From Amphibacillus cookii (GTDB taxonomy: Bacteria > Bacillota > Bacilli > Bacillales > Amphibacillaceae), in the NCBI RefSeq assembly GCF_016908375.1, contig NZ_JAFBDS010000011.1, positions 62,001 through 126,000 on the forward strand: a stretch of 64,000 nucleotides of DNA, read 5' to 3'. The position numbers and the translations under genes are program-made. Under the pieces are notes generated by a model. The model was given only the letters and a program-made list of their open reading frames with translations, made no database searches and had not been told where the DNA came from. Below, one piece after another: positions 36,680-47,556 of this stretch (position 1 is its first letter; every line of letters begins with the position of its first letter).

Positions 36680-37214
36680 GGTTTATTCAAAAAAAGTTGA
36701 TTTTTTTCTTGCCAATTTCTTCAGGTCTTTAGCGTAGTATTTAACCAACGTTCAAATCATTTCTCTTTCCTTATTAATATGGAAGGTATTCGTTCTGAGC
36801 AGATCTTCATGTTTGGTCCTCGCTCCACATTATATAGGTACTGAATCCTCGCGACTTGTTACTCTACAGCCGAGGCAGTAGCACCATTATCTCCCATTTG
36901 TGATTCCTATAAACCAAAAGACGTATAATTTCCACCTGCTATTTAATGAAGTAAAACACGCTCAGAGGATAGCGATCTATTCTCTATTTTTTTAATTTCG
37001 ATGGTTCACCTCTCATCAAAAATGAAGAAGATGAAGTCACCCTGCCGAAAAAATACGCGTCCTTTTTTCGAAACGACGATAAAGGACTTGTATTCTCCTT
37101 CCAACACATAGCATGTTACCCCATATCTCCTATCGAATAGTACCGAGATTACCTGGTTGCTTAACTAAGTCTTTGTTTAGCTAGCTGGATGAATCAGGCC
37201 ACCCTAATCGCACT
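36680..37214. other. Intergenic stretch without a recognisable gene
   Basis: All frames are broken by stops. The longest suggestive piece is a plus-strand frame at about 37005-37140 reading SPLIKNEEDEVTLPKKYASF and onwards to a stop; it has no start or ribosome site and I do not recognise it. It may be gene debris. Confidence 0.45.
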
Positions 37215-37350
37215 GGCTATATTATAAAACGAACCTTCAATCAGTGAGCGTTTTAGTCTTCGTCCACTGATTGAAGGTTCGTCATCCAGCTAAATAGATT
37301 GACTGCTGTTCTCTATTTTGGGAGGGGGTTTACGGACGGTTAGCTGTAAT
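37215..37350 (+). repeat. Dispersed hairpin repeat, copy B
   Basis: This copy has the best first hairpin: 37229-37246 and 37265-37282 are perfect 18-base arms (ACGAACCTTCAATCAGTG and its complement). The second part gives AGCTAAATAGATTGACTGCT, GTTCTCTATTTTG and TTTACGGACGGTTAGCTG. It ends about 100 bases before tcyP. Confidence 0.9.
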
Positions 37351-37457
37351 AAAGAAAGCACATCACTTGAATTATTAAGGATTTCGTTATATGATTTTGA
37401 TTCATATTTTCTATAATAGCATGATAGGATTACTATATAAGGGGGGAAATAAAGAAA

Positions 37458-38852
37458 ATGGATAATTGGTTTATTGTTTTAAATGTTTTAGTCTTTATTG
37501 GATTACTAAGCATATTACTTTATATGCAAAAAAAGCATTTCTCCTATGCAAAACGCGTCTTCACTGGTATGGGAATCGGCATTGTGTTAGGCGTTATCTT
37601 GCAAGCTATTTACGGGGAAGGATCAGATATCCTTAGTGGTACACTTGATTGGTATAGCATTGTTGGTAGTGGTTATATTCGCTTACTAATGCTGATTGTT
37701 ATCCCACTCGTTATGTTCTCTATTATTCGAGCGATTATCAACTTAAAGGAAACGAAACAGCTTGGTAAAATTGCCGCTTGGGTTATTGGTGTGTTAATCA
37801 CCACAACCCTTATCGCTGCTGTTGTGGGGATTGGATCTGCGCTAATATTTGATTTAAGTGCTGAACAAATTGAGGCTGGCCAAGCTGAAGCTGAGCGGGG
37901 TGCTTCTTTAGAAGAACGATTTGAATCAATGGTCGATCAAACCACACCCCAACGTCTTATCGAATTTATCCCAAGTAATATCTTTTTAGATATGACAGGC
38001 GAACGACCAACATCTGTAATTGCGGTCGTTATCTTTTCAATTCTTGTCGGGGTAGCAACACTCGGTGTGAACAGGAAGCAACCAGAGCAAGCAGAAGCCT
38101 TTACCAAGCTGATTAATGCCGTTTTCGCAATTGTAATGAGAATTGTGACATTAATTCTGCGACTGACGCCGTTTGGGGTGCTAGCGCTTATGACCAACAT
38201 GGTCGCATCAACAAACTTTGCCGGTATTTTGCAACTTGGTAAATTTGTAATCGCATCTTATGTTGCACTGATTGTTATGTTTTTCATCCACTTGTTAATT
38301 GTTAGTGGATTCAAGTTAAATCCGATGACGTTTGTTAAGAAAATTATCCCTGTACTAGGCTTTGCCTTCACTTCTCGATCAAGTGCAGGAACGATTCCAC
38401 TTAACGTCTCTGCGCAGAAGAACGCTTTAGGCGTTGATGATGGAGCCGCTAATATGTCAGCATCATTTGGTGCGACGATGGGACAAAACGGTTGTGCCGG
38501 CATCTATCCAGCGATGCTAGCCATTATGATTGCACCAACAATGGATATTAATCCTTTGTCACCAGAATTTCTTATCCAGCTTGTTTTAATTACAGCGATT
38601 AGTTCATTTGGTGTTGCCGGTGTCGGGGGCGGGGCAACCTTTGCAGCCATTATCGTCTTATCATCAATGGGCTTACCTGTTGCCTTAGCTGGTTTACTGA
38701 TCACAATTGAACCTTTAATTGATATGGGCCGTACGGCAATTAATGTTAATGGCAGTATCGTGGCTGGAACGGTTACCTCTAAGGTGCTTGGGAATTTAGA
38801 TGAACGTACATTTAATGATAAGAAAGCTGTTGTAGAAAGTGCAGGTATTTAA
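37458..38852 (+). CDS. tcyP: Cation:L-cystine symporter (TcyP-like, DAACS family)
   Basis: This 464-aa membrane protein belongs to the dicarboxylate/amino acid:cation symporter family. Its length and N-terminus (FIGLLSILLYMQKKHFSYAKRVFTGMGIGI) match the cystine transporter TcyP rather than the shorter GltP/DctA types. Eight TM segments and two re-entrant hairpins are expected. The serine-rich hairpin is FTSRSSAGTIPL, the ion/substrate region NMSASFGATMGQNGCAGIYPAM, and the last part DMGRTAINVNGSIVAGTVTSK. It should import cystine as a sulfur source using the proton or sodium gradient. GGGGGGAAA precedes the ATG and a strong terminator follows. It is a single-gene unit. Confidence 0.88.
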   Translation: MDNWFIVLNVLVFIGLLSILLYMQKKHFSYAKRVFTGMGIGIVLGVILQAIYGEGSDILSGTLDWYSIVGSGYIRLLMLIVIPLVMFSIIRAIINLKETKQLGKIAAWVIGVLITTTLIAAVVGIGSALIFDLSAEQIEAGQAEAERGASLEERFESMVDQTTPQRLIEFIPSNIFLDMTGERPTSVIAVVIFSILVGVATLGVNRKQPEQAEAFTKLINAVFAIVMRIVTLILRLTPFGVLALMTNMVASTNFAGILQLGKFVIASYVALIVMFFIHLLIVSGFKLNPMTFVKKIIPVLGFAFTSRSSAGTIPLNVSAQKNALGVDDGAANMSASFGATMGQNGCAGIYPAMLAIMIAPTMDINPLSPEFLIQLVLITAISSFGVAGVGGGATFAAIIVLSSMGLPVALAGLLITIEPLIDMGRTAINVNGSIVAGTVTSKVLGNLDERTFNDKKAVVESAGI

Positions 38853-38861
38853 CTTATTGGA

Positions 38862-38899
38862 AACACGCTCTCGACATTTTAATGCCGAGAGCGTGTTTT
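38862..38899 (+). terminator. Terminator of tcyP
   Basis: 12-bp arms AACACGCTCTCG (38862-38873) and CGAGAGCGTGTT (38886-38897) with a T run immediately after. Confidence 0.92.
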
Positions 38900-38952
38900 T
38901 GTGAATAGAATTCGGGTTTACAAATAGATTAGAAATAGATAGTAATTGTAAA

Positions 38953-39485
38953 CTAATCACCTACCTCCACTTCATCATTAATCACAAATTCTGTATAATA
39001 AATGTCTTCATCAATTTCAAAGGCAAAATAAATTTTTTCACCCTCAGATTCCAAATACTCTCTTTCCTCATCTTTAAGATTTTCAGGGTATTGGACTAGT
39101 ATTGAGACAGTATGTTCCCAATCAAAATTTTTCTCGAAAACCCTCTCATCTGATTCAAAAAAATTACGGCTTAGATAATACTGCTCTAGCTCTTCAGGTA
39201 AATAGCCAATATACCTAAAATTAATATCACGATTAGTTATATTTTCGATTATAAATGTAAATTCTAATCTCCTCTCAAATTCATTTTCATTCCAACATAA
39301 TAACTATCTTCCTCCAACTCAAGCGTCACCATATCGAATAACGGGTTTTCCTTCCCTTCAAGTTGCTCAATTTCTTCAATTACTTGATCGGAAGTTAAAT
39401 TTTCAAATTCAACTGTGTTTGTGTTTGAACAAGCAAGAAGACTCAATAAAACTATTCCTAATAACAAATATAATTTTGTATGCAT
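38953..39485 (-). pseudogene. Frameshifted secreted lipoprotein gene
   Basis: The first half starts at ATG 39485 with TAGGAGCG upstream and a lipoprotein signal MHTKLYLLLGIVLLSLLAC (lipobox LLAC, Cys19). Its frame ends at a stop at 39264-39266. The protein clearly continues in another frame: NEFERRLEFTFIIENITNRD, then FRYIGYLPEELEQYYLSRNF and on to YYTEFVINDEVEVGD with a stop at 38953-38955, about 110 acidic, uniform residues without any stop. The shift lies near 39275-39290. Joined, it would be a lipoprotein of about 177 aa anchored outside the membrane. I do not recognise the family. The intact flanks suggest either a recent mutation, phase variation or a sequencing error. Confidence 0.75.
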
Positions 39486-39753
39486 AATAACGCTCCTATT
39501 AATCAGTAGTCTTCCCAGCACTTCCCTGTCCCACTTCACCAACGACCTTGAACAATTTCCGCCAATCTCTTTTTATTTATAGTTAGGAGCTTTGGAGATT
39601 TTGTTAGGACTATTACATTGCGCTGATACAGTGGAGTAATTCTTTTTTTATTACCATAGATACGAATAGTTATATATTAACAAATAGAAAGGTTAAGTTA
39701 ACAGTTAAAATGTAAAATTTTTCTTTGTACAATCATTTCCTTTTTTTATCTAT

Positions 39754-39779
39754 TAAATCGAATGTTTTTATACCGATAA
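39754..39779 (+). promoter_or_regulatory. Sigma-D-type (motility) promoter
   Basis: TAAA (39754-39757) and ACCGATAA (39772-39779) are separated by 14 bases. This matches the Bacillus sigma-D consensus TAAA-N14-16-GCCGATAT closely. It lies 34 bases before the chemoreceptor start codon. Sigma-D controls flagellar and chemotaxis genes. Confidence 0.7.
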
Positions 39780-39813
39780 TAAATATATGAAATAAATTAA
39801 GGGGGCCTTTATA

Positions 39814-41523
39814 TTGAAGCGATTCAATGTATTATCTAAACGATCAATCGGTGGTCAATTTGGCATGATTTATGGCATTGTCATCTTGCTATTTATTAGT
39901 TCGGTGTTTATCACCTATTTACTATTAAGCCAAACCCATCAAGCAGTTGATGAGACCGAAGAAAAAAATGCGGTTGTCATTGAAGTCAATGAACTGATGT
40001 CACTCTATCAGGAAAAATACCTATTTATTCCAGAATATATTATTGATGAAAGTGAGCAACGTTTACTTGATTACCTTGAAGTTAGTAGACAATTTGTCAC
40101 AAAGGCTAAACAAGTTAGTGCGCTATTATCTGATGGAGAGCAAATGACCATCTTTGATCAGATCATCGAAAACAACCATCAACTCGATGAATATTTCTTT
40201 AGTGAGATCGTACCGAATGTTCAACAAATTAACACGGACACCTTTACAGCTTTGCAAGCAGACGCCAATCAACTTAAGGAAGACACCATGCAAGACGGGA
40301 CTATACTTATTGAAGAAGCAATTAGTGAGAATCAATTATCGATTCAATCCGCTCAGCAAAACATTACCTCTACCATCACTATGTTGATTCTTTCTTTAGT
40401 GATATCTGTCACGTTATCATTAATTCTCATGCTGTTGTTGAGTAAAAAAATCAAGCGCAAACTCGGCGAGGTGGTTACAACCTCTAACGCGATTGCAAAT
40501 GGTGATTTAAGTGGTGAAGATTTAGTATTTAATGAAGAAAATGAAATTGGTTCACTCGCTCTATCGATTAATAATATGAAACATAATTTAAAGGATATTT
40601 TATCGCAGATTACTAACTTGACTAAAAACGTTAATACGCAAGTTGATCAATTTGTCAGCATTGCCAACGATGTAGAGTCTGGTAGCGAGCAGGTCGCTGT
40701 AACCATTGAAGAGTTAGCCACTGGTGCAACTGACCAAGCAGACGAGGCCAGTGCAATCTCCGAAAAAACGAAAGACTTTCATCATCGGGTTAAAGAGGCC
40801 CAGCAAAACAGTGATCAACTTGTTACTTTTTCAGATGATGTATTGACCGTCTCAAACGATGGAGATGTTCAGATGCAACACTCTATAAAGCAAATGGTCA
40901 CTATTACGGATACGGTTGCGTCATCAGTTAAGCGCGTCAATCAACTCGAGAAAGATACCGTGTCTATTAATGAATTTGTCAATGTCATAACCGGCATTGC
41001 AGAGCAAACCAACTTACTTGCTCTAAATGCATCAATTGAAGCCGCTCGAGCAGGTGAGTCTGGAAAAGGCTTTGCCGTTGTTGCGGAGGAGGTTAGAAAG
41101 TTGGCTGAAGAAGTCCACGACTCTTCTGGAAAAATCAGTGGCATCGTCAAAGATATTCAAGAAAGCATGCGCTTAATGGTAGAGGATTTAGAGAAAGGCT
41201 TCGATCAAGTCAATACAGGAAAGCAACAAATTGATACATCAAGTCAATATTTTACTGACATTAAAGATAAAGTTCATTTAATCTCAGATCGTATAAATCA
41301 AATATCTAAAACCATCAGTTACTTTGGACAAGCAAGCGATGAAATTAACAGTTCTGTTGAAAATATTGCTGCAATTTCGGAAGAATCAGCAGCAGGTTCT
41401 GAAGAAATATCAGCTTCTGCTAATGAACAAAAAACAGCCGTCCAAAGAGTGGCGACTGATGTTAATCAACTTAGAGGCTCAATTGAGGCAATGAATAAGC
41501 TGATTGATCAATTTACACTTTAA
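39814..41523 (+). CDS. Methyl-accepting chemotaxis protein
   Basis: This 569-aa transmembrane chemoreceptor starts at TTG (39814) behind AAGGGGG. TM1 is about residues 17-39, the extracellular four-helix sensor domain about 40-186, TM2 about 187-210, and the HAMP domain about 211-264. The cytoplasmic signalling coiled coil follows, with the hairpin tip [43 protein letters not shown] (about 391-433) that binds CheA and CheW. Glu/Gln-rich methylation helices flank it. The gene is followed 19 bases later by a xylose-type binding lipoprotein, so its external domain probably senses that protein with bound sugar. Confidence 0.95.
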   Translation: MKRFNVLSKRSIGGQFGMIYGIVILLFISSVFITYLLLSQTHQAVDETEEKNAVVIEVNELMSLYQEKYLFIPEYIIDESEQRLLDYLEVSRQFVTKAKQVSALLSDGEQMTIFDQIIENNHQLDEYFFSEIVPNVQQINTDTFTALQADANQLKEDTMQDGTILIEEAISENQLSIQSAQQNITSTITMLILSLVISVTLSLILMLLLSKKIKRKLGEVVTTSNAIANGDLSGEDLVFNEENEIGSLALSINNMKHNLKDILSQITNLTKNVNTQVDQFVSIANDVESGSEQVAVTIEELATGATDQADEASAISEKTKDFHHRVKEAQQNSDQLVTFSDDVLTVSNDGDVQMQHSIKQMVTITDTVASSVKRVNQLEKDTVSINEFVNVITGIAEQTNLLALNASIEAARAGESGKGFAVVAEEVRKLAEEVHDSSGKISGIVKDIQESMRLMVEDLEKGFDQVNTGKQQIDTSSQYFTDIKDKVHLISDRINQISKTISYFGQASDEINSSVENIAAISEESAAGSEEISASANEQKTAVQRVATDVNQLRGSIEAMNKLIDQFTL

Positions 41524-41542
41524 TTTAAAAGGAGGTTCATAT

Positions 41543-42586
41543 ATGTTTAACAAAAAACACTTTCTTTCATTTATAAGTCTATTTTTATTATTTGCTTTAG
41601 TAGGTTGTTTTAATCAATCAAATAATAATGACTCAGAGGATACTTCCGTAACCAAATTACGTAGCGAACAAGATATTCCTTATATAGGCTTTGCGATGGA
41701 TACATTACAAGATGAACGCTGGTATCGTGATAAGGACTACTTTGAACAAAAAGTCCAATCATTAGGGGGAAATGTTAAGACGCTCGCGGCTAACGGGATC
41801 CATGACGTGCAAGTCGAGCAAGTCGAATTATTAATTGAAGAAGGTATTGATATACTCGTTATTATACCAGCAGACTCCGAAGCATCTGCTGAAATTGTTG
41901 AATTAGCACATCAAGCAGATGTTCCAGTGATTTCTTATGACAAACTGGTACTTAACGCTGACCTTGATTATTATATATCATTTGATAACGTTAAGGTTGG
42001 TGAGCTCCAAGCAAGTGCCATCTTAGAAGAGGTTGATGAAGGTGATTTCGCCTATGTAGGAGGGGCTGATAACGATAATAATGCCCACCTTTTTAAAGAA
42101 GGCGCGATGAATGTTCTTCAGCCGTATATAGACTCAGGGGATATTAACCTCGTCTATGACCAGTTTACACCAGGTTGGTCTCCAGATGAAGCTGAGGCTA
42201 TGTTTGGTTCATTTTTAGAGAATAACCAACAAGTTGATGCGGTAGTCGCTGCTAACGACGGCACTGCTGGCGGTGTGATACAAGCCCTAAACGCACAAAA
42301 TTTAACCGTCCCTATTAGTGGTCAAGATGCTGAATTAGATGCCATTAGACGCATACAAGATGGTACACAAACTATGACCGTCTATAAGTCACTAGAACAG
42401 ATAGCAGAAACAGCTGCTGAGACAGCGATGCGATTGGCTAACGGTGAAACGATCGAAACTGATTCAACAATGAATAATAATAACATTGATGTACCATCGA
42501 TTTTACTTGACCCAATCACTATTACTTCTAATAACATTGATGAAACTGTCATAGCAGATGGTCATATCGATGCTGATGATTTATAA
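41543..42586 (+). CDS. Xylose-type sugar-binding lipoprotein (XylF-like), orphan
   Basis: This 347-aa protein starts at ATG 41543 behind AAAGGAGG. It has a lipoprotein signal ending FALVGC, so it is tethered outside the membrane. The mature part is a periplasmic-binding-protein type 1 domain: IPYIGFAMDTLQDERWYRDK, EQVELLIEEGIDILVIIPAD, DVPVISYDKLVLNADLDYYISFDNVKVGELQA, VVAANDGTAGGVIQAL and PISGQDAELDAIRRI. These are XylF marks and suggest D-xylose or a related pentose. No permease or ATPase genes are nearby. Its partner is the chemoreceptor just upstream, under a sigma-D promoter, which points to chemotactic sensing rather than transport. Confidence 0.88.
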   Translation: MFNKKHFLSFISLFLLFALVGCFNQSNNNDSEDTSVTKLRSEQDIPYIGFAMDTLQDERWYRDKDYFEQKVQSLGGNVKTLAANGIHDVQVEQVELLIEEGIDILVIIPADSEASAEIVELAHQADVPVISYDKLVLNADLDYYISFDNVKVGELQASAILEEVDEGDFAYVGGADNDNNAHLFKEGAMNVLQPYIDSGDINLVYDQFTPGWSPDEAEAMFGSFLENNQQVDAVVAANDGTAGGVIQALNAQNLTVPISGQDAELDAIRRIQDGTQTMTVYKSLEQIAETAAETAMRLANGETIETDSTMNNNNIDVPSILLDPITITSNNIDETVIADGHIDADDL

Positions 42587-42610
42587 ATATTAATATCATG
42601 CTCTAATCTA

Positions 42611-42677
42611 AACACACGTAACTCCTATTTTATTTGATTGGTTTATCCGCATTAAAAATAGGCGTTTACGTGTTTAT
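42611..42677 (+). terminator. Terminator of the chemoreceptor-XylF unit
   Basis: A long stem pairs ACACGTAA and CCTATTTT (about 42613-42632) with AAAATAGG and TTACGTGT (about 42654-42673), followed by TTTATTTA. Confidence 0.6.
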
Positions 42678-42722
42678 TTATACCTTCATTTAATTGTGAA
42701 TCCCTTGGCTGTTTAGAAGACT

Positions 42723-42840
42723 TAAAACGAAACTTTAATCAGTTAAGTGAATCAGGACATTGCATCCGTTATCACCCACCTTAATAGATTCGCTGTTCTC
42801 TATTTTGAAGTGGGTGTTTACGGACGGTTATCTATGATAA
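42723..42840 (+). repeat. Dispersed hairpin repeat, copy D
   Basis: It starts AAAACGAAACTTTAATCAG, lacks the long first-hairpin partner arm, then shows GCATCCGTTATCACCCACCT, AATAGATTCGCTGTTCTCTA, TTTTGAAGTGGGTGTTTACG and GACGGTTATCT. The second hairpin pairs CACCCAC with GTGGGTG-type sequence, AATAGA with TCTATT, and CCGTTA with TACGG. It lies between the XylF gene and tuf. Confidence 0.88.
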
Positions 42841-42889
42841 AACGCATAAAATAGATCGTTTCCTTCACCAACTTGAACTATTATAGAAC

Positions 42890-42924
42890 CAAAAAATCCG
42901 ATCCCCATAAGGGAATCGGATTTC
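42890..42924 (-). terminator. Terminator of tuf
   Basis: On the minus strand AAATCCGAT and ATCGGATTT (42915-42923, 42894-42902) form the stem around a G/C-rich top, followed by a T run and then GGTTCTATAATA. Confidence 0.9.
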
Positions 42925-42932
42925 GTGTTTAA

Positions 42933-44123
42933 TTACGCTTCAATTTTAGCTACAACGCCAGCGCCTACAGTACGGCCACCTTCACGGATTGAGAATTTAG
43001 TTCCATCTTCAATCGCGATTGGTGAAATCAATTCTACAGTCATCTCAACGTTGTCACCAGGCATAACCATTTCTACGCCTTCAGGAAGTTTGATAATACC
43101 AGTTACGTCAGTTGTACGGAAGTAGAACTGAGGACGGTAGTTATCGAAGAATGGAGTATGACGTCCACCTTCTTCTTTAGATAGTACATAAACTTCTGCT
43201 TTGAATTTAGTATGTGGTGTGATTGTACCTGGCTTAGCAAGTACTTGCCCACGGTTAATATCTTCACGAGATACACCACGTAGTAATGCGCCAATGTTAT
43301 CACCAGCTTCTGCATAATCAAGAAGCTTACGGAACATTTCCACACCAGTTACAGTTGTTTTGCTTGGCTCATCTGCAAGACCGATGATATCAACTTCATC
43401 ACCGACTTTAACAACACCACGCTCAACACGACCTGTAGCAACAGTACCACGACCAGTAATTGAGAATACGTCCTCTACTGGCATCATGAATGGTTTTTCA
43501 GTGTCACGGTCTGGACGAGGAATATACTCATCAACCGCATCCATTAATTCATAAATAGCATTTACATATTGCTCTTCGCCTTCAAGTGCTTTAAGAGCAG
43601 AACCTTTGATTACTGGTACATCATCACCAGGGAAGTCGTACTCAGAAAGAAGGTCACGAACTTCCATTTCTACTAATTCAAGAAGTTCTTCGTCATCTAC
43701 CATGTCGCATTTGTTTAAGAATACAACGATAGCAGGTACACCTACTTGACGAGAAAGTAAGATATGCTCACGTGTTTGTGGCATTGGACCATCAGCTGCA
43801 GATACAACTAAGATCGCGCCATCCATTTGTGCTGCACCAGTGATCATGTTTTTAACATAGTCAGCGTGTCCTGGGCAGTCTACGTGTGCATAGTGACGTG
43901 CTTCAGTTTCATACTCAACGTGTGCAGTTGAGATCGTAATCCCACGCTCACGCTCTTCTGGCGCACCATCGATTTGATCGTAAGCCATTGCTGTACCAAC
44001 ACCAGATTTATTGTGAAGTACAGTTGAAATTGCTGCAGTTAAAGTTGTTTTACCATGGTCAACGTGTCCAATCGTACCAATATTAACGTGGTCTTTTGAA
44101 CGGTCGAATTTTTCTTTACCCAT
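42933..44123 (-). CDS. tuf: Elongation factor Tu
   Basis: EF-Tu (396 aa) delivers aminoacyl-tRNA to the ribosome as a GTP complex. G1 GHVDHGKTT (19-27), effector region [16 protein letters not shown]3 [12 protein letters not shown]4 NKCDMVDD and G5 GSALKAL are all intact. Domains 2 and 3 ([29 protein letters not shown]) follow. Residues linked to kirromycin or elfamycin resistance cannot be assessed individually here. It ends the str run; the S10 cluster does not follow directly as in Bacillus. Confidence 0.99.
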   Translation of the reverse strand: MGKEKFDRSKDHVNIGTIGHVDHGKTTLTAAISTVLHNKSGVGTAMAYDQIDGAPEERERGITISTAHVEYETEARHYAHVDCPGHADYVKNMITGAAQMDGAILVVSAADGPMPQTREHILLSRQVGVPAIVVFLNKCDMVDDEELLELVEMEVRDLLSEYDFPGDDVPVIKGSALKALEGEEQYVNAIYELMDAVDEYIPRPDRDTEKPFMMPVEDVFSITGRGTVATGRVERGVVKVGDEVDIIGLADEPSKTTVTGVEMFRKLLDYAEAGDNIGALLRGVSREDINRGQVLAKPGTITPHTKFKAEVYVLSKEEGGRHTPFFDNYRPQFYFRTTDVTGIIKLPEGVEMVMPGDNVEMTVELISPIAIEDGTKFSIREGGRTVGAGVVAKIEA

Positions 44124-44249
44124 TATATAGTTCCTCCTTTAAATAAATAAAAGTTAATTTTATATGACATGCATGCTCGCTTAAAAGAAGTCAACCTTAT
44201 CTTCTAAGCTTACAATACAAGTTATACTTTAATTTTAAAAAAAAATCAA

Positions 44250-46328
44250 TTATTCACCAGCATTTTTCTTAATAATTTCATCTGCAATACTTTTCGGTAC
44301 TTCTTCATAATGATCGAAGAACATGGTATACGTACCACGACCTTGAGTATTAGAACGTAATGCTGTTGCATAACCAAACATTTCAGAAAGTGGTACAAAC
44401 GCATTTACAACTTGAGCGTTACCGCGAGCTTCCATACCTTCAACACGGCCACGACGAGACGTAATATCTCCCATGATATCACCTAGGTACTCTTCAGGGA
44501 TAACCACTTCCACCTTCTCTATTGGCTCTAGTAATACAGGGCTACACTTGTTTTTCGCATTTTTAAGCGCCATTGAAGCAGCTACTCTAAATGCTGTTTC
44601 ATTCGAGTCAACGTCATGATAGCTACCATCATAAAGTGTTGCCTTAACATCGATTAATGGGTAGCCTGCGACAACTCCATTTTCCAATGATTCTTTAATA
44701 CCAGCTTCAACAGAAGGGATATATTCACGTGGAACGACCCCACCAACAATTTTGTTAACAAACTCAAAGCCAGCACCTTCTTCGTTTGGCTCAAACTTAA
44801 CCCAAACGTGACCATATTGCCCACGACCACCTGATTGACGGACAAATTTACCTTCAACCTCAGCTGAACCGCGGAATGTTTCACGATAAGATACTTGAGG
44901 ATTACCCACATTTGCTTCTACTTTGAACTCACGTTTCATACGGTCAACAATGATATCAAGGTGAAGCTCACCCATACCCGAAATGATCGTTTGACCTGTT
45001 TCAACATTTGTTTCAGTTTTGAATGTTGGATCCTCTTCAGCTAGTTTACCTAAGGCTACGGACATTTTATCTTGGTCAGCTTTCGATTTCGGTTCAATAG
45101 CAACTGAAATAACGGGATCTGGAAACTCCATTGATTCAAGAATCACAAGATTCTTCTCCTCACATAGTGTATCCCCTGTTCCTGTATCTTTCAATCCTAC
45201 CGCACCAGCGATATCACCTGCATATACTTCAGAAATCTCTTCACGTGAGTTCGCGTGCATTTGCAGGATACGTCCAACACGTTCACGTTTACCTTTCGTG
45301 GAGTTCTGTACGTATGAACCAGATTTCAATGTTCCAGAGTACACACGGAAGAATGTTAACTTCCCAACAAATGGATCTGTTGCCACTTTAAATGCTAACG
45401 CAGAGAATGGTTCTTTGTCATCAGCTTTACGAACAACTTCCTCTTCTGTTTCAGGTACATGACCTTCAATTGGAGGAATATCTAACGGTGATGGTAAGTA
45501 ATCTACAACACCATCAATCAATAGTTGAACACCTTTGTTTTTAAATGCTGATCCACAAAAGACCGGATAGAACTCAACACTTAATGTTGCTGTACGTACC
45601 GCTGTACGTAATTCTTCATTTGAAATTTCTTCACCTTCTAAGTAACGCATCATTAGATCTTCATCTAATTCTGCAACAGCCTCTACAAGGCGTGTACGCA
45701 GTTCTTCTGCCTTAGCTTTTAAGTCTTCTGGGATTTCTCTGGACTCTGTTCGTGTACCGAGGTCATCTTCATAATAAAATGCTTCCATCGAAACTAAATC
45801 AACGATACCTTCAAAGTCATCTTCAGCACCAATTGGGAATTGAACAGGATGAGCATTAGCTCCTAAGCGATCGGATAATGTACCCACTGAATACATGAAG
45901 TCTGCGCCTGTTTTGTCCATTTTATTTACAAAAACAATTCGAGGTACACCATATGTTGTAGCCTGACGCCAAACGGTTTCTGTTTGTGGTTCAACACCAG
46001 ATTGCGCGTCTAATACAGTAACAGCACCATCTAGCACACGTAGCGAACGCTCTACTTCTACTGTGAAATCCACGTGCCCTGGTGTATCAATGATGTTAAT
46101 ACGATGCCCTTTCCATTGAGCAGTTGTAGCAGCTGAAGTGATGGTAATCCCACGTTCTTGTTCCTGCTCCATCCAGTCCATTTGTGATGCACCTTCATGT
46201 GTTTCACCAATTTTATGGATTTTACCTGTATAGAAAAGGATACGCTCAGTAGCTGTTGTTTTCCCAGCATCAATGTGAGCCATGATACCAATATTACGTG
46301 TTTTCTCCAAGGAGAACTCTCTAGGCAT
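44250..46328 (-). CDS. fusA: Elongation factor G
   Basis: EF-G (692 aa) is the GTPase that drives translocation and, with RRF, ribosome recycling. G1 is AHIDAGKTT (17-25), switch regions [16 protein letters not shown] and [24 protein letters not shown]4 NKMDKTGAD. Domains II-V follow, including domain IV with its [14 protein letters not shown] and the C-terminal [22 protein letters not shown]. The gene lies 197 bases downstream of rpsG and 127 bases upstream of tuf. Confidence 0.99.
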   Translation of the reverse strand: MPREFSLEKTRNIGIMAHIDAGKTTATERILFYTGKIHKIGETHEGASQMDWMEQEQERGITITSAATTAQWKGHRINIIDTPGHVDFTVEVERSLRVLDGAVTVLDAQSGVEPQTETVWRQATTYGVPRIVFVNKMDKTGADFMYSVGTLSDRLGANAHPVQFPIGAEDDFEGIVDLVSMEAFYYEDDLGTRTESREIPEDLKAKAEELRTRLVEAVAELDEDLMMRYLEGEEISNEELRTAVRTATLSVEFYPVFCGSAFKNKGVQLLIDGVVDYLPSPLDIPPIEGHVPETEEEVVRKADDKEPFSALAFKVATDPFVGKLTFFRVYSGTLKSGSYVQNSTKGKRERVGRILQMHANSREEISEVYAGDIAGAVGLKDTGTGDTLCEEKNLVILESMEFPDPVISVAIEPKSKADQDKMSVALGKLAEEDPTFKTETNVETGQTIISGMGELHLDIIVDRMKREFKVEANVGNPQVSYRETFRGSAEVEGKFVRQSGGRGQYGHVWVKFEPNEEGAGFEFVNKIVGGVVPREYIPSVEAGIKESLENGVVAGYPLIDVKATLYDGSYHDVDSNETAFRVAASMALKNAKNKCSPVLLEPIEKVEVVIPEEYLGDIMGDITSRRGRVEGMEARGNAQVVNAFVPLSEMFGYATALRSNTQGRGTYTMFFDHYEEVPKSIADEIIKKNAGE

Positions 46329-46524
46329 ATGTCTTTCTCCTTCCTTTTTCTTTTCAATTTTACGTTATCTTTAAGTAGATCGCAAAACAGCAAACGCATG
46401 GTTATCTAATGACTGACAAGGCTTCACTAACCACGAGCAAATAAGAGAGCATCGATTGACTAACGTCCTCACACTTCTTTATTATCTTCACGTATTAGCT
46501 AGCCTATATGTCATTAAATGCACC

Positions 46525-46995
46525 CTACCAACGATAGTGAGCGAAAGCTTTGTTTGCTTCTGCCATTTTGTGCATGTCTTCACGTCTTTTTACAGCTGCA
46601 CCTGTGTTATTCGATGCATCTAAAATCTCATTTGCTAGACGTTCTTCCATCGTTTTCTCTCCGCGCAAACGCGAGTAGTTTACAATGTAACGAAGTCCTA
46701 ACGCTTGGCGACGCTCAGGGCGTACTTCAACTGGCACTTGGTAGTTTGATCCACCAACACGGCGAGCGCGTACTTCTAGGACAGGCATAACGTTTTTCAT
46801 CGCTTGTTCAAATACATCGATAGCTGGTTGTCCACTACGTTCTTGAACAAGTTCAAACGCACGATAAAGTATTTTTTGTGCCTTTCCTCTTTTTCCATCA
46901 ACCATAATTTGATTAATCAAACGCGTAACAAGCTTTGAATTATATAACGGATCTGGTAAGACATCACGTTTAGTTACAGGACCTTTACGTGGCAT
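46525..46995 (-). CDS. rpsG: 30S ribosomal protein S7
   Basis: S7 is 156 aa: [30 protein letters not shown], the hairpin [33 protein letters not shown], and the helical end [15 protein letters not shown]. It initiates assembly of the 16S 3' major domain and lines the E site. It follows rpsL by 37 bases. Confidence 0.99.
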   Translation of the reverse strand: MPRKGPVTKRDVLPDPLYNSKLVTRLINQIMVDGKRGKAQKILYRAFELVQERSGQPAIDVFEQAMKNVMPVLEVRARRVGGSNYQVPVEVRPERRQALGLRYIVNYSRLRGEKTMEERLANEILDASNNTGAAVKRREDMHKMAEANKAFAHYRW

Positions 46996-47032
46996 AGTCT
47001 AACCTCCTTTCTTCTAAATCAATCATAACTTC

Positions 47033-47446
47033 TTATTTTTTAGGGCGTTTTGTTCCATATTTCGAACGACCTTGCATACGACCATCAACACCTGCAGTGT
47101 CTAATGCACCACGAACAATGTGATAACGAACACCAGGTAAGTCTTTTACACGTCCTCCACGGATAAGCACAACACTGTGCTCTTGAAGGTTGTGACCAAT
47201 ACCAGGAATATAAGCTGTTACTTCAATTCCATTTGTCAAACGAACACGTGCATATTTACGTAATGCTGAGTTCGGTTTCTTTGGAGTCAATGTTCCAACA
47301 CGTGTACATACACCACGCTTTTGTGGAGATGATTGGTCAGTCAATGATTTTTTGAAGCTATTATACCCTTTATTTAAAGCTGGCGAGTCAGATTTTTTAC
47401 TTTTACTCACACGACCTTTACGAACAAGTTGATTAATAGTTGGCAT
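47033..47446 (-). CDS. rpsL: 30S ribosomal protein S12
   Basis: S12 is 137 aa and controls decoding accuracy at the A site. The conserved loops are [20 protein letters not shown] and [29 protein letters not shown]. The lysine positions of the TPKKPNSA and GRVKDLPG loops (K42 and K87 equivalents) are wild type, so streptomycin sensitivity is expected at this locus. It follows rplGB by 110 bases. Confidence 0.99.
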   Translation of the reverse strand: MPTINQLVRKGRVSKSKKSDSPALNKGYNSFKKSLTDQSSPQKRGVCTRVGTLTPKKPNSALRKYARVRLTNGIEVTAYIPGIGHNLQEHSVVLIRGGRVKDLPGVRYHIVRGALDTAGVDGRMQGRSKYGTKRPKK

Positions 47447-47556
47447 CGTTTTTTCCTCCTCTCATCACTTTCTTGTAATCCCACACATCCAGGTGGTTCA
47501 TTTATAAGCAAAAAACAAAGTTTTCATGAATCAAATGCTATCAATTCACCAAAACT

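Noticed and set aside
37005-37140. Plus-strand fragment SPLIKNEEDEVTLPKKYASF and following
   Set aside because: No start, no ribosome site and no recognised family; too short to call a pseudogene.
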